64,000 nucleotides of DNA from Cupriavidus sp. D384 (GCF_001652915.1 NZ_BBQI01000059.1:1-64000); one strand, 5' to 3'; positions 27,233 to 38,869 are shown, counted from the first letter of the stretch. Notes: generated by a model not told the origin, from the sequence alone. A program made the numbers and translations.

Positions 27233-29662
27233 ATGATGACAACGCAAGCACACCACCACCTCGTTCGTACCGTCTGCGCCCGCGCCACCGCGCTGCTGTG
27301 CAGCCTGTCGCTGCTGTCGCCCGCCATGGTGTGGGCCCAGCCGCAGCAGCCGGTACCGCAACCCAACGACATCACGCCGCGCAACAACCGTGACCAGGTG
27401 GTGTTGAACTTCGTCAATGCCGACCTCGAATCGGTGGTGAAGGCCGTGGGCCAGGCCACGGGCAAGAATTTCGTGATCGATCCGCGCGTGAAGGGCACCG
27501 TGAACCTGGTGACCGAGCAGCCGGTATCGCGCGCCCAGGCCCTGGAAACGCTGGGCTCGGTGCTGCGCATGCAGGGCTACGCGATGGTGGAGTCCAACGG
27601 CTTCACGAAGGTGGTGCCGGAAGCCGATGCCAAGCTGCAGGGCTCGCCGACCGTGATCGGCGCCGGGGCGGGCCGGGGCGACCAGGTGGTGACGCAGGTG
27701 TTCCGGCTGAACTACGAGTCGGCCAATAACCTCGTGCCGGTGCTGCGGCCGATGATTGCGCCCAACAACACCATCACCGCCTATCCGGCCAATAACACGC
27801 TGGTGATCACGGACTACGCCGACAACCTGCGCCGCCTGGCCCGCATCATCGCGGCCGTCGATGCGCCGGCATCGGGCGAAGTCGAACTGATCCCGCTCAA
27901 GAATGCCGTGGCGAGCGATGCGGCGCTGGTCTTGCAAAAGCTGCTCGACCCGTCGGCGGCCGGTGGCGCCGGTGGCGGCGCGGCGGGCGGCGATGCGTCG
28001 CTGCGCACGACCGTGGTGGCCGAGCCGCGTAGCAATTCGCTGATGATCCGCGCCACCAGCCGCGCCCGCGTGCAGCAGGCGCGCCAGCTGATCGAGAAGA
28101 TCGACCAGCCCTACGCGCGCCCCGGCAATATCTGGGTGGTGCCGCTCAAGAACGCCGATGCGGTGAAGCTGGCGGCCACGCTGCGCGCCATTGTCGCGGC
28201 GGATAGCAGTTTTACGAGTTCGACGCAGGGCGGACAGGCAGGCGCCGTCGGCGGCGCCGCGGGCGCCACGTCGCAGACCACCTCGCTGCCGCAGGGCGGC
28301 CAGTACACCGGTGGCAGCAGCAGCGGTTACAACCGCAGCAGCTCGGGTTCGTCGGGCTTCGGCAGCATGGGCGGCGGGTCGAACGCGTTCTCGTCGTCGT
28401 TCGCCGTGAACCAGCAACCCACCACGGGCGGCATCATCCAGGCCGATCCGTCGACCAATTCGCTGATTATCACGGCCAGCGAGCCGGTCTACCGCAACCT
28501 GCGCGGCGTGATCGAGGACCTGGACGCGCGCCGCGCGCAGGTCTATATCGAATCGATGATCGTTGAGGTCACCTCCACGCAGGCCAGCGAACTCGGCATC
28601 CAGTGGCAGGGCCTGGTCAATAGCGGCGGCAGCGTCACCGGCTTTGCCGGCACGAACTTCGGCACCGGCGGCCAGAACATCGTCAACCTGACCGCGGCCG
28701 GTGTGCTCTACGGCGAAAGCAAGACCGCCGGCCTGGCGGCGATCCAGCAGTTGCTGCCCACGGCGGGCGGCCTGAACCTTGGTGTCGTGAACAAGGCCCT
28801 GGGCCTTGGCGCGCTGCTGCGTGCACTGGGCACCAACGGCAGCGTGAACCTGCTGTCCACGCCGAACCTGATTACCCTCGAGAACGAAGAGGCCAAGATC
28901 CTGATCGGCCAGAACATTCCGATCACGACCGGCTCGTACTCGCAGACCGGCAGCAGCGCCACGGTGACGCCGTTCCAGACCTTCGACCGCAAGGACGTCG
29001 GTATCACGCTGCGCGTGCGCCCGCAGATCAGCGAAGGCGGCCTGGTCAAGATGCAGATCTACCAGGAATCGTCGTCGGTGGTTGCCGGCACGCTGGCCAA
29101 TGCCTCGGGCCCGACCACCAACGTGCGCTCGATCGAGACGAACGTGCTGGTGGACGACGGCCAGATCATCGTGCTGGGCGGCCTGATCGAGGACAACTAC
29201 GGCGACGGCGTGCAGAAGGTGCCGCTGCTGGGCGACATCCCCTGGATCGGCTCGCTGTTCCGCTACGAGAACAAGAACCGCGCCAAGACCAACCTGCTGG
29301 TGTTCCTGCGCCCGTATGTGATGCGCACGACCGCCGCCACCGATCGCCTGACGCAGGACCGCTACGACTACATGCGCACGCAGCAGCAAGGTTTCGTGTC
29401 GCCTAACATGATCGTGAATGACGCGGTCACGCCGGTGCTGCCGCCCGCCAACGCGCCGACCACGCCGTTCGTGGATCCGCGTGGCGGCTACCTGCAGCAG
29501 GGTCCGCTGCCGCTGGACCAGACGCCTGGCCCGAATACACCGCAGCCCGTGCCGCAACAGTCGCCCCAGCAGGCGCCCCAGCAGGCACCCCAGCCGGTGA
29601 CGCCGCGGCCGCTGTCGTTCAACGACGAATCGTTCGCGAAGCGTCAGGCTCCGCAGAGCTGA
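27233..29662 (+). CDS. gspD: type II secretion outer-membrane secretin GspD
   Basis: The 809-aa secretin that forms the outer-membrane channel. It has a signal peptide (to about residue 35, ending VWA), an N0 domain (VVLNFVNADLESVVKAVGQATGKNFVIDPRVKG split here), N1-N3 repeats, a Gly/Ser-rich loop near residues 325-395 and the C-terminal secretin core with LSTPNLITLENEEAKILIGQ near 540. The tail is Pro/Gln-rich (QQSPQQAPQQAPQ), which is unusual and perhaps an S-domain replacement. It lies 34 bp after gspN. In many other species gspD precedes gspE, F and G. Confidence 0.95.
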   Translation: MMTTQAHHHLVRTVCARATALLCSLSLLSPAMVWAQPQQPVPQPNDITPRNNRDQVVLNFVNADLESVVKAVGQATGKNFVIDPRVKGTVNLVTEQPVSRAQALETLGSVLRMQGYAMVESNGFTKVVPEADAKLQGSPTVIGAGAGRGDQVVTQVFRLNYESANNLVPVLRPMIAPNNTITAYPANNTLVITDYADNLRRLARIIAAVDAPASGEVELIPLKNAVASDAALVLQKLLDPSAAGGAGGGAAGGDASLRTTVVAEPRSNSLMIRATSRARVQQARQLIEKIDQPYARPGNIWVVPLKNADAVKLAATLRAIVAADSSFTSSTQGGQAGAVGGAAGATSQTTSLPQGGQYTGGSSSGYNRSSSGSSGFGSMGGGSNAFSSSFAVNQQPTTGGIIQADPSTNSLIITASEPVYRNLRGVIEDLDARRAQVYIESMIVEVTSTQASELGIQWQGLVNSGGSVTGFAGTNFGTGGQNIVNLTAAGVLYGESKTAGLAAIQQLLPTAGGLNLGVVNKALGLGALLRALGTNGSVNLLSTPNLITLENEEAKILIGQNIPITTGSYSQTGSSATVTPFQTFDRKDVGITLRVRPQISEGGLVKMQIYQESSSVVAGTLANASGPTTNVRSIETNVLVDDGQIIVLGGLIEDNYGDGVQKVPLLGDIPWIGSLFRYENKNRAKTNLLVFLRPYVMRTTAATDRLTQDRYDYMRTQQQGFVSPNMIVNDAVTPVLPPANAPTTPFVDPRGGYLQQGPLPLDQTPGPNTPQPVPQQSPQQAPQQAPQPVTPRPLSFNDESFAKRQAPQS

Positions 29663-29673
29663 GCATCACCGCC

Positions 29674-31215
<1,542 letters not shown>

Positions 31216-31230
31216 GCCGGGGACCGCAGC

Positions 31231-32448
31231 ATGCCCGCCTATCGCTACGAAGCCGCCGATGCCTCTGGCCGCGCCGACCGGGGCGTGATCGAGGCCGACA
31301 GTCCCAAGCAGGCGCGCGCGCAACTGCGTGCGCGCGGCCTGACCCCGCTTACCGTCGACCCGCTGGCTGGCGCCGGCCTGGCCCAGCGCAGCGGCAGCAC
31401 CATGTTCGTGCGGCGGCTTTCCACGCAGGAACAGGCGCTGTTCACGCGCCAGCTTGCCAGCCTGATCGTGTCGGGCCTGCCGCTCGACGAAGCGCTGGGC
31501 GCGCTGGCCGACCAGGCCGAACGCCAGTACGTGCATGAATTGCTGGCCGGCATTCGCGCCGAAGTCATGGGCGGCAGTTCGCTGTCCGTGGCGCTTTCCC
31601 AGCATCCGAAGGATTTTCCGGACATCTATCGCGCGCTGGTGTCGGCAGGCGAGCACTCGGGCCACCTTGGCGTGGTGCTGGAGCGGCTGGCGACCTACAT
31701 CGAGACGCGCAATCAGCTGACGTCGAAGATCCGGCTGGCGTTCACCTATCCGGCCATTGTCACGTTCGTGGCGTTTGCCATCGTGATCTTCCTACTGTCG
31801 TACGTGGTGCCGCAGGTGGTCAGCGTGTTCGCCAACACCAAGCAGAAGCTGCCCACGCTGACGATCATCATGCTGTGGCTGTCCGATTTCGTGCGCAACT
31901 GGTGGTGGGCCGCAGTGGCTGTGATCGCGGTGATCTCGGCGATCATCCGCAGCCTGTTGAAGCAGCCCGATATCAAGCTGTCGTGGCATCGCTGGCTGCT
32001 GACCGCGCCGCTGGTGGGCAAGCTGATTCGCGGCTACAACACCGCGCGCTTTGCCAGCACGCTGGCTATCCTGGTATCGGCCGGCGTGCCGATCCTGCGC
32101 AGCCTGCAGGCGGCGGGGGAAACGCTGACCAACGTGGCGCTCAAGAACAACGTCGACGACGCCACCACGCGCGTGCGCGAAGGGGCCTCGCTGGCCCGCG
32201 CGCTGGCCGCGCAGAACCAGTTTCCACCGGTGCTGGTGCACCTGATCCGTTCGGGTGAGGCCACGGGCAACCTGCCGGTGATGCTGGAGCGCGCGGCCAC
32301 CGGCGAAGGCCAGGAACTGGAGCGCCGCACGCTGTTCCTGACCAGCCTGCTGGAGCCGCTGCTGATCCTGACAATGGGTGTGGTGGTGCTGCTGATCGTG
32401 CTGGCCGTGCTGATGCCGATTATCGAGATCAACCAGTTGGTGCGGTAG
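31231..32448 (+). CDS. gspF: type II secretion inner-membrane protein GspF
   Basis: A 405-aa polytopic platform protein. It starts MPAYRYEAADASGRADRGVIEADS, as usual for GspF, with two T2SSF domains (LFTRQLASLIVSGLPLDEAL near residue 70 and FASTLAILVSAGVPILRSLQ near 275) and three membrane helices near 170, 225 and 380. Last gene of the gsp operon, 15 bp after gspE. Confidence 0.95.
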   Translation: MPAYRYEAADASGRADRGVIEADSPKQARAQLRARGLTPLTVDPLAGAGLAQRSGSTMFVRRLSTQEQALFTRQLASLIVSGLPLDEALGALADQAERQYVHELLAGIRAEVMGGSSLSVALSQHPKDFPDIYRALVSAGEHSGHLGVVLERLATYIETRNQLTSKIRLAFTYPAIVTFVAFAIVIFLLSYVVPQVVSVFANTKQKLPTLTIIMLWLSDFVRNWWWAAVAVIAVISAIIRSLLKQPDIKLSWHRWLLTAPLVGKLIRGYNTARFASTLAILVSAGVPILRSLQAAGETLTNVALKNNVDDATTRVREGASLARALAAQNQFPPVLVHLIRSGEATGNLPVMLERAATGEGQELERRTLFLTSLLEPLLILTMGVVVLLIVLAVLMPIIEINQLVR

Positions 32449-32499
32449 CGCCGGCTCGCGCTGGCCTGGCCGCGCTGCAGGTCTTCAACGCTGCGCTTT

Positions 32500-32600
32500 C
32501 CCCCCTCTCCTGCACGCGGGAGGGGGAGCAAACCAGCAGAAACCGCGAAATGCCCCCGGTGCTCTCCCTTCTCCCGCAAAACGCAAGGAGTCGGGGAAAG
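32500..32600. repeat. palindromic intergenic repeats after gspF
   Basis: CCCCCTC paired with GAGGGGG around 32500-32526, and a CTCCCTTCTCCCGC segment near 32563-32577 resembling one arm of the palindrome at 37932-37961. These are C/T-rich intergenic palindromes of the kind scattered in Cupriavidus genomes. They may serve as a terminator for gspF and the convergent NYN gene. Confidence 0.4.
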
Positions 32601-32627
32601 GGCCAGCGCGTCCAGGCCCGATAGCGC

Positions 32628-33995
32628 TTACTCCGCAGCCTTGGCCGCTTTCTTCGCGGGCGCGCGCTTGCGCGGCGCAGCCTTCTTCGCGGCGGGCTTC
32701 TTTCTGGCGGGGGCCTTGGCTTCGGCGTTGGTTTCCACGCTGGCCTCCGCGATATCGGCGGCGTCTTCCACCACATCGGCAGCTTCCGCCACCGCAGCCG
32801 GCGCCTCCTCCGTCACCTGTGCCGCCAGCACCGTCGTACCCGGCGCGGCGAATACCGACTGGTCGATCGGCCACGGGGTCTCGCTGAGCTGTACGTCGGG
32901 GCGCCGGGCGCGCTTGCCGCGCGGCGCCGGTTTTTCGTCGACGGCTTCCACGGTCTCCGGGATCAGCGTCGAGGCCGATCCGGCGACTTCATCGTCGTCG
33001 GCCCACAGCGCAGGCGCGGGTTCGGGAATGGCGTCCATGTCCACCACCGGCGCGGGCGTTTCCACAGGCGGCACCGGCTGCGCCACGGTCTGGGCGGGCA
33101 GCGGCGCGGGCGCCGGCTTCACAGGTGCGGGACGCTGGGCCTGCGGCTGCGGCTGCGGCTGCGACGGCTGCGGCTGGCTGGCTGGCTGGGCCTGACCGCC
33201 TGCCTGGGCACCCTGCTGACCACCCTGCTGGCCTTCATTCTTGCCGCGCTTCTTCAGCCGTACCCAGAGTGTCTTGTTGTTGCCACCGTTACGCGCTTCC
33301 ACCTCGAACAGGTTGGTGGCGGCGACCAGCTCGGACAGCTTGCCGTAGCCATAGTTGCGCGAGTCGAACTCGGGCGCCTGCTTGGCGATGTAGTTGCCGA
33401 TGCCGCCCAGCGTGGACCAGCCGTCCTCGTCCGATACGGCCTGCGACGCGCTTTGCAGCAGCCGCACCAGGCGCGAATCCTGACGCAGTTCCTGCGTGCT
33501 GCGCCGCTTGGCCGGTGCAGCCTCGGTTTCGGTATCGGTGTCCGCATCGCCGCGCAGCACATCGGCGTAGATGAACTTGTCGCAGGCGGTCACAAACGGC
33601 TTGGGCGTCTTGCGCTCGCCGAAGCCGTAGACGGTCAGGCCCTGCTCGCGGATGCGCGACGCCAGGCGCGTGAAGTCGCTATCGCTCGACACGATGCAGA
33701 AGCCGTCGAAGCGGCCCGTGTAGAGCAGGTCCATCGCGTCGATGATCATCGCGCTGTCCGTGGCGTTCTTGCCCACGGTGTAGCGGAACTGCTGGATCGG
33801 CTGGATCGAGTGGGCCAGCAGGCGGTCTTTCCAGCCCGACAGGTTCGGGCGCGTCCAGTCGCCATAGATGCGCTTGACGGCGGCCACGCCGTACTTGGCT
33901 ACTTCGGCCAGCAGGCCTTCGACGATGGCGGGCGCCGCGTTGTCGGCGTCGATCAGCACGGCCAGGGTGGCACCCTGGCGGGGAGAATTGGTCAT
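32628..33995 (-). CDS. NYN domain RNase-like protein with LOTUS-type domain and basic tail
   Basis: A 455-aa protein. The N-terminal NYN (PIN-like nuclease) domain begins LAVLIDADNAAPAIVEGLL and keeps its acidic residues (LIDADN, TDSAMIIDAMDLL, VSSDSDFTRLASRIRE) over residues 10-140. A LOTUS/OST-HTH-like region follows near 185-260 (GIGNYIAKQAPEFDSRNYGYGKLSEL). After a Gln/Pro/Ala linker comes a histone-H1-like lysine/alanine tail (AKKAAPRKRAPAKKAAKAAE). NYN-LOTUS proteins are predicted RNA-binding nucleases. The tail suggests nucleic-acid binding. The start at 33995 follows a GAGAA-type site, and a longer frame is not family-like. Confidence 0.82.
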   Translation of the reverse strand: MTNSPRQGATLAVLIDADNAAPAIVEGLLAEVAKYGVAAVKRIYGDWTRPNLSGWKDRLLAHSIQPIQQFRYTVGKNATDSAMIIDAMDLLYTGRFDGFCIVSSDSDFTRLASRIREQGLTVYGFGERKTPKPFVTACDKFIYADVLRGDADTDTETEAAPAKRRSTQELRQDSRLVRLLQSASQAVSDEDGWSTLGGIGNYIAKQAPEFDSRNYGYGKLSELVAATNLFEVEARNGGNNKTLWVRLKKRGKNEGQQGGQQGAQAGGQAQPASQPQPSQPQPQPQAQRPAPVKPAPAPLPAQTVAQPVPPVETPAPVVDMDAIPEPAPALWADDDEVAGSASTLIPETVEAVDEKPAPRGKRARRPDVQLSETPWPIDQSVFAAPGTTVLAAQVTEEAPAAVAEAADVVEDAADIAEASVETNAEAKAPARKKPAAKKAAPRKRAPAKKAAKAAE

Positions 33996-34318
33996 GTTCG
34001 GTTCTTCTGGATGGGGCCGGGTTGCACCATGGCGGGGTTCCCGGCGTGTGGCGCGCAAACATCATCGTTCACGGACGCGCGCCATTTGAATGCACCGCAG
34101 TGTACACGTGCAGCATAGGCGTATACGGGAAAGCACGGGGGTATCTGGCGCGTTTTATGCTGCATCGCACGGTACCGCGGCCTGCACGCCGGTGCTACCA
34201 TGCCGCGCAGAGACACGGCCGCTCAACGCCTCCACAAGAGACCACGAACGGCTGCCCATAAATGATGTGTCGGTGATCCCGACAGCATGCCCCAAGCAGG
34301 GCCCAAAGAGGAGCACAT

Positions 34319-37300
34319 ATGAATGCCCCCCTGACCCCACCGGTCAGCGACGCCATCCGCCGCGCGCTCGAAAACGTTTCCCTCGAAGACAAGTACACGC
34401 TGGAGCGTGGCCGCATCTACATCAGCGGCACGCAGGCATTGGTGCGCTTGCCGATGCTTCAGCAGGAACGCGACCGTGCCGCCGGCCTGAACACCGCCGG
34501 CTTCATTTCCGGCTATCGCGGGTCCCCGCTCGGCGCCCTCGACCAATCGCTCTGGAAGGCCAAGAAGCACCTGGCGGCGCACAACGTCGTATTCCAGGCC
34601 GGGCTGAACGAGGATCTGGCCGCCACGTCGGTCTGGGGCTCGCAGCAGGTCAACATGTATCCGGACGCCAAGTTCGATGGCGTATTCGGCATGTGGTACG
34701 GCAAGGGCCCCGGCGTCGACCGCACCGGCGACGTCTTCAAGCATGCCAACTCCGCCGGCTCCAGCAAGTACGGTGGCGTACTGGTGCTGGCCGGCGACGA
34801 TCACTCGGCCAAGTCCTCCACGCTGGCGCACCAGTCCGAGCACATCTTCAAGGCCTGCGGCCTGCCCGTGCTCTATCCGTCCAACGTGCAGGAATACCTG
34901 GACTACGGCTTGCACGCCTGGGCCATGAGCCGCTACTCGGGCCTGTGGGTCGCCATGAAGTGCGTGACCGATGTGGTGGAGTCGTCCGCCTCGGTCGAAC
35001 TCGATCCGCACCGCGTGCAGATCGTGCTGCCCGACGATTTCATCCTGCCGCAGGGCGGTCTCAATATCCGCTGGCCCGATCCGCCGCTGGAACAGGAAGC
35101 CCGGCTGCTCGACTTCAAGTGGTACGCCGGCCTGGCCTATGTGCGCGCCAACAAGATCGACCGCATCGAGATCGATTCGCCGCACGCGCGCTTCGGCATC
35201 ATGACCGCCGGCAAGGCCTATCTGGACACGCGCCAGGCGCTGTCCGACCTGGGCCTCGACGACGCCACCTGCGCGCAGCTGGGCATCCGCCTGTACAAGG
35301 TGGGCTGCGTCTGGCCGCTGGAAGCACACGGCGCGCGCGCCTTTGCCGAAGGGCTGCAGGAAATCCTGGTGGTCGAAGAAAAGCGCCAGATCATGGAGTA
35401 CGCGCTCAAGGAAGAGCTGTACAACTGGCGCGACGACGTGCGCCCCAAGGTCTACGGCAAGTTCGACGAAAAGGACAACGCGGGCGGCGAATGGTCGATC
35501 CCGCAGAACAACTGGCTGCTGCCGGCGCACTACGAGCTGTCGCCGGCGATCATCGCCAAGGCCATCGCCACGCGTCTGGAAAAGTTCGACCTGCCCGCCG
35601 ATATCCGCGCGCGCATCGAATCGCGGCTGGCGATCATCCATGCCAAGGAACGCGCGCTGTCCACGCCGCGTGTGACCGCCGAACGCAAGCCCTGGTTCTG
35701 CTCGGGCTGCCCGCACAACACGTCGACCAACGTGCCCGAGGGCTCGCGCGCGCTGGCCGGCATCGGCTGCCACTACATGACGGTCTGGATGGACCGCAAC
35801 ACGAGCACGTTCAGCCAGATGGGCGGCGAAGGCGTGGCATGGATCGGCCAGGCGCCGTTTGCCGGCGACCAGCACGTGTTTGCCAACCTGGGCGATGGCA
35901 CGTATTTCCACTCGGGCCTGCTGGCGATCCGCGCATCGATCGCGGCCGGGGTGAACATCACCTACAAGATCCTATACAACGACGCCGTAGCCATGACCGG
36001 CGGCCAGCCGGTGGACGGCCAGCTGTCGGTGCAGGACATCGCGTACCAGGTGGCCGCCGAAGGCGCGAAGAAGATCGTCATCGTCACGGACCAGCCGGAG
36101 AAGTACAACGGCGCGATCAAGCTGCCCGAAGGGCTGACCGTGCATCCGCGCGAACAGCTCGACACGATCCAGCGCGAACTGCGCGAAGTGCCCGGCTGCA
36201 CGATCCTGATCTACGACCAGACCTGCGCCACCGAGAAGCGCCGCCGCCGCAAGCGCGGCACCTTCCCCGACCCGGCGCGCCGCGCGTTCATCAACGACGC
36301 CGTCTGCGAAGGCTGCGGCGACTGCTCGGTCAAGTCGAACTGCCTGTCGGTGGAACCGCTGGAGACCGAGCTGGGCACCAAGCGCCAGATCAACCAGTCG
36401 TCGTGCAACAAGGACTTCTCGTGCGTGAACGGCTTCTGTCCGAGCTTTGTCACGGCGGAAGGCGCGCAGGTGCGCAAGCCCAAGGCCAATGGCGTGTCGA
36501 TGAGCGGCCTGCCCGACCTGCCGCTGCCGGCGCTGCCGGACATGCGGCGCGCCTACGGCATCCTGGTAACGGGAGTGGGCGGCACCGGCGTGGTGACGAT
36601 CGGCGGCCTGCTGGGCATGGCCGCGCATCTGGAAAGCAAGGGCGTGACCGTGCTCGACATGGCTGGCCTGGCGCAGAAGGGTGGCGCGGTGCTGTCGCAC
36701 GTGCAGATCGCGGCCAGGCCCGACGACCTGCATGCAACGCGCATCGCCATGGGCGAGGCCGACCTCGTGATCGGCTGCGATGCCATCGTGTCGGCCACCG
36801 ATGAAGTCATCTCGAAGACGCAGTCGGGCCGCACGCGCGCCGTGGTGAACACCGCGCAAACGCCCACCGCCGCGTTCATCAAGGACCCGAAGTGGCAGTT
36901 CCCGGGCCTGTCGGCGGAGCAGGACATCCGTAACGCCGTGGGCGAGCAGTGCGATTTCATCAACGCCAGCGCGCTGGCCGTGGCACTGCTGGGCGACACC
37001 ATCTACACCAACCCGCTGGTGCTGGGCTATGCATGGCAGAAGGGCTGGATCCCGCTGACGCTCGAAGCGCTGGAGCGCGCCATCGAACTGAACGGCGTGT
37101 CGGTCGACAAGAACAAGGCCGCGTTCGACTGGGGCCGCCATATGGCGCATGACCCCGATCACGTGCTGTCGCTGACCGGCAAGCTCAAGACGCAGACCGA
37201 AGGCGCCGATGTGGTGAAGCTGCCGACGTCGAGCGGTGCGCTGCTGGAAAAGCTGATCGCCAATCGCGTGGACCTGCTGACCAAGTACCAGGACGCAGCC

Positions 37301-37912
37301 TACGCCGGGCAGTATCGCGAAGCCGTGAACCGCGTGCGCGCGGCCGAGAGCGCGTTGGTGGGTGCCGGCAAGCCCCTGCCGCTGACCGAGGCCGCCGCGC
37401 GCAACCTGGCGAAGCTGATGGCGTACAAGGACGAGTACGAGGTGGCGCGCCTGTACACCGACCCGGTCTTCCTCGACAAGCTGCGCGCACAGTTCGAAGG
37501 CGAGCCGGGCCGCGACTACCAGCTGAATTTCTGGCTGGCGCCGCCAACCACGGCCAAGCGCGACGACAAGGGCAACCTGGTCAAGCGCCGTTTTGGTCCG
37601 TCGACGATGACGCTGTTCCGCATCCTGGCCAGGCTCAAGGGCCTGCGCGGCGGTGCGCTGGACATCTTCGGCAAGACCGAGGAACGCCGCACCGAGCGCG
37701 CGCTGATCGGCGAGTACCGCGCGCTGCTGGACGAGCTGTCGAAGGGCCTGACGGCCGCCAACCATGGCACCGCCGTGGAACTGGCAAATGTGCCCGACGA
37801 CATCCGCGGCTTCGGCCACGTCAAGGACAACAACCTGAAGGCCGCGCGCGGCAAGTGGGACCGGCTGCTGAAGCTGTTCCGCGACCCGCAGGCGGGCCAG
37901 CAGGCGGCCTGA
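34319..37912 (+). CDS. indolepyruvate ferredoxin oxidoreductase family protein (fused)
   Basis: An 1197-aa single-chain 2-oxoacid:ferredoxin oxidoreductase of the IorA/IorB fusion type, which decarboxylates aryl or branched 2-oxoacids to acyl-CoA. A thiamine-diphosphate region includes CSGCPHNTSTNVPEGSRAL near residue 460. A cysteine-rich Fe-S region (CEGCGDCSVKSNC, then CVNGFCP) is near 662-705. The gamma-domain Rossmann segment GVGGTGVVTIGGLLGMAAH is near 752, with a long C-terminal domain after it. The ATG at 34319 has GGAG upstream. Common in Burkholderiales in aromatic amino-acid catabolism. The 323-bp divergent gap towards the NYN gene shows no clear site beyond one GTATAC near 34113. 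Confidence 0.92.
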   Translation: MNAPLTPPVSDAIRRALENVSLEDKYTLERGRIYISGTQALVRLPMLQQERDRAAGLNTAGFISGYRGSPLGALDQSLWKAKKHLAAHNVVFQAGLNEDLAATSVWGSQQVNMYPDAKFDGVFGMWYGKGPGVDRTGDVFKHANSAGSSKYGGVLVLAGDDHSAKSSTLAHQSEHIFKACGLPVLYPSNVQEYLDYGLHAWAMSRYSGLWVAMKCVTDVVESSASVELDPHRVQIVLPDDFILPQGGLNIRWPDPPLEQEARLLDFKWYAGLAYVRANKIDRIEIDSPHARFGIMTAGKAYLDTRQALSDLGLDDATCAQLGIRLYKVGCVWPLEAHGARAFAEGLQEILVVEEKRQIMEYALKEELYNWRDDVRPKVYGKFDEKDNAGGEWSIPQNNWLLPAHYELSPAIIAKAIATRLEKFDLPADIRARIESRLAIIHAKERALSTPRVTAERKPWFCSGCPHNTSTNVPEGSRALAGIGCHYMTVWMDRNTSTFSQMGGEGVAWIGQAPFAGDQHVFANLGDGTYFHSGLLAIRASIAAGVNITYKILYNDAVAMTGGQPVDGQLSVQDIAYQVAAEGAKKIVIVTDQPEKYNGAIKLPEGLTVHPREQLDTIQRELREVPGCTILIYDQTCATEKRRRRKRGTFPDPARRAFINDAVCEGCGDCSVKSNCLSVEPLETELGTKRQINQSSCNKDFSCVNGFCPSFVTAEGAQVRKPKANGVSMSGLPDLPLPALPDMRRAYGILVTGVGGTGVVTIGGLLGMAAHLESKGVTVLDMAGLAQKGGAVLSHVQIAARPDDLHATRIAMGEADLVIGCDAIVSATDEVISKTQSGRTRAVVNTAQTPTAAFIKDPKWQFPGLSAEQDIRNAVGEQCDFINASALAVALLGDTIYTNPLVLGYAWQKGWIPLTLEALERAIELNGVSVDKNKAAFDWGRHMAHDPDHVLSLTGKLKTQTEGADVVKLPTSSGALLEKLIANRVDLLTKYQDAAYAGQYREAVNRVRAAESALVGAGKPLPLTEAAARNLAKLMAYKDEYEVARLYTDPVFLDKLRAQFEGEPGRDYQLNFWLAPPTTAKRDDKGNLVKRRFGPSTMTLFRILARLKGLRGGALDIFGKTEERRTERALIGEYRALLDELSKGLTAANHGTAVELANVPDDIRGFGHVKDNNLKAARGKWDRLLKLFRDPQAGQQAA

Positions 37913-37931
37913 TGGCTCGTTGCCCGTTGTG

Positions 37932-37961
37932 CTCCCTTCTCCTGCTGGCGGGAGAAGGGAG
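37932..37961. terminator. palindrome / probable terminator
   Basis: CTCCCTTCTCC (37932-37942) pairs perfectly with GGAGAAGGGAG (37951-37961) across an 8-nt loop, 20 bp after the indolepyruvate oxidoreductase stop. No T-run follows, so it may instead be a dispersed intergenic repeat of the type seen at 32563. Confidence 0.5.
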
Positions 37962-38031
37962 AAACCGCGCCTGATTTGCACGGCCCACTACCATGGCTAC
38001 ACTGTGCGTTCCCCAAACCCGCAGCCATGCC

Positions 38032-38451
38032 ATGCAGCTCCGCCCTTACCGCCCCACCGATGAATCCGCCGTTGTCGACCTGTGGAAGGCCTGCGGCCTG
38101 ACCCGGCCGTGGAACGACCCGCACAAGGACATCGCGCGCAAGCTGACCACCCAGCCCGAGCTGTTCCGCGTGGGCGACGTGGACGGGCGGCTGGTAGCGA
38201 CGGCGATGATCGGCTACGACGGCCACCGCGGCTGGGTCTACTACCTGGCCGTGCACCCGGAGTTCCAGGGTCACGGCTACGGGCGTATGCTGATGGCACA
38301 TGCCGAGACCCTGCTGATCGAGCGCGGCTGCCCGAAGATCAACCTGCTGGTGCGCGACACCAACGATGCCGTGCTGGCGTTCTACGACCGCCTTGGCTAT
38401 GGCCGCGATGCGGCGGTAAGCCTGGGCAAGCGGCTGATCCCGGACCAGTGA
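38032..38451 (+). CDS. ypeA: GNAT acetyltransferase, YpeA family
   Basis: A 139-aa GNAT protein resembling E. coli YpeA along its length: MQLRPYRPTDESAVVDLW at the start, the CGLTRPWNDPHKDI segment near residue 20, YDGHRGWVYYLAVHPEFQGHGYGRML with the acetyl-CoA loop near 62-86 and RLGYGRDAAVSLGKRLI at the end. The acceptor is not established. The ATG at 38032 matches the family start. The frame runs 39 bp further upstream. Confidence 0.85.
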   Translation: MQLRPYRPTDESAVVDLWKACGLTRPWNDPHKDIARKLTTQPELFRVGDVDGRLVATAMIGYDGHRGWVYYLAVHPEFQGHGYGRMLMAHAETLLIERGCPKINLLVRDTNDAVLAFYDRLGYGRDAAVSLGKRLIPDQ

Positions 38452-38497
38452 GTGGCCCCATGGCAGCCAGCGGGCAAGCCAACGAACCGGAGACACC

Positions 38498-38848
38498 ATG
38501 ACCACGTACCAGGGAAGCTGCCACTGCGGCCGCGTCGCCTTCGAAGCGGACGGCGAGCTGACGCAAGTGCTGCAATGCAACTGCACGATGTGCCGCCGGC
38601 GCGGCCACCTGCTCTGGTTCGTGCCCAAGACCAACTTCCGCCTGAAAACGCCCGACGAGAACGCGTCGACCTATCGCTTCAACACGATGAAGATCGCCCA
38701 TCGGTTCTGCCCCACCTGCGGCATCGGGCCGTACTCGGAGGCCACCGACCCGCAGGGCAATCCCACGGCGGCAGTGAACGTGCGCTGCCTGGACGGCGTG
38801 GACCTGGCCAGCCTCAAGGTCATCGAGTACGACGGCCTGCACAAGTAA
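38498..38848 (+). CDS. GFA family zinc-binding protein
   Basis: A 116-aa GFA (glutathione-dependent formaldehyde-activating-like) fold protein with the zinc cysteines SCHCGRVAFEA near residue 7, CNCTMCRRRGH near 28 and FCPTCGIGPYSEA near 69. Most homologues have no proven activity. It lies between ypeA and a VOC-family gene in the same direction, with short spacers. Confidence 0.88.
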   Translation: MTTYQGSCHCGRVAFEADGELTQVLQCNCTMCRRRGHLLWFVPKTNFRLKTPDENASTYRFNTMKIAHRFCPTCGIGPYSEATDPQGNPTAAVNVRCLDGVDLASLKVIEYDGLHK

Positions 38849-38869
38849 CCACACACGGGAGTGAGCGCC

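Noticed and set aside
27218..29557. A 779-codon minus-strand frame opposite gspD
   Set aside because: Mirror of a well-supported secretin gene, with no motif of its own and a His/Arg/Gly-rich composition.
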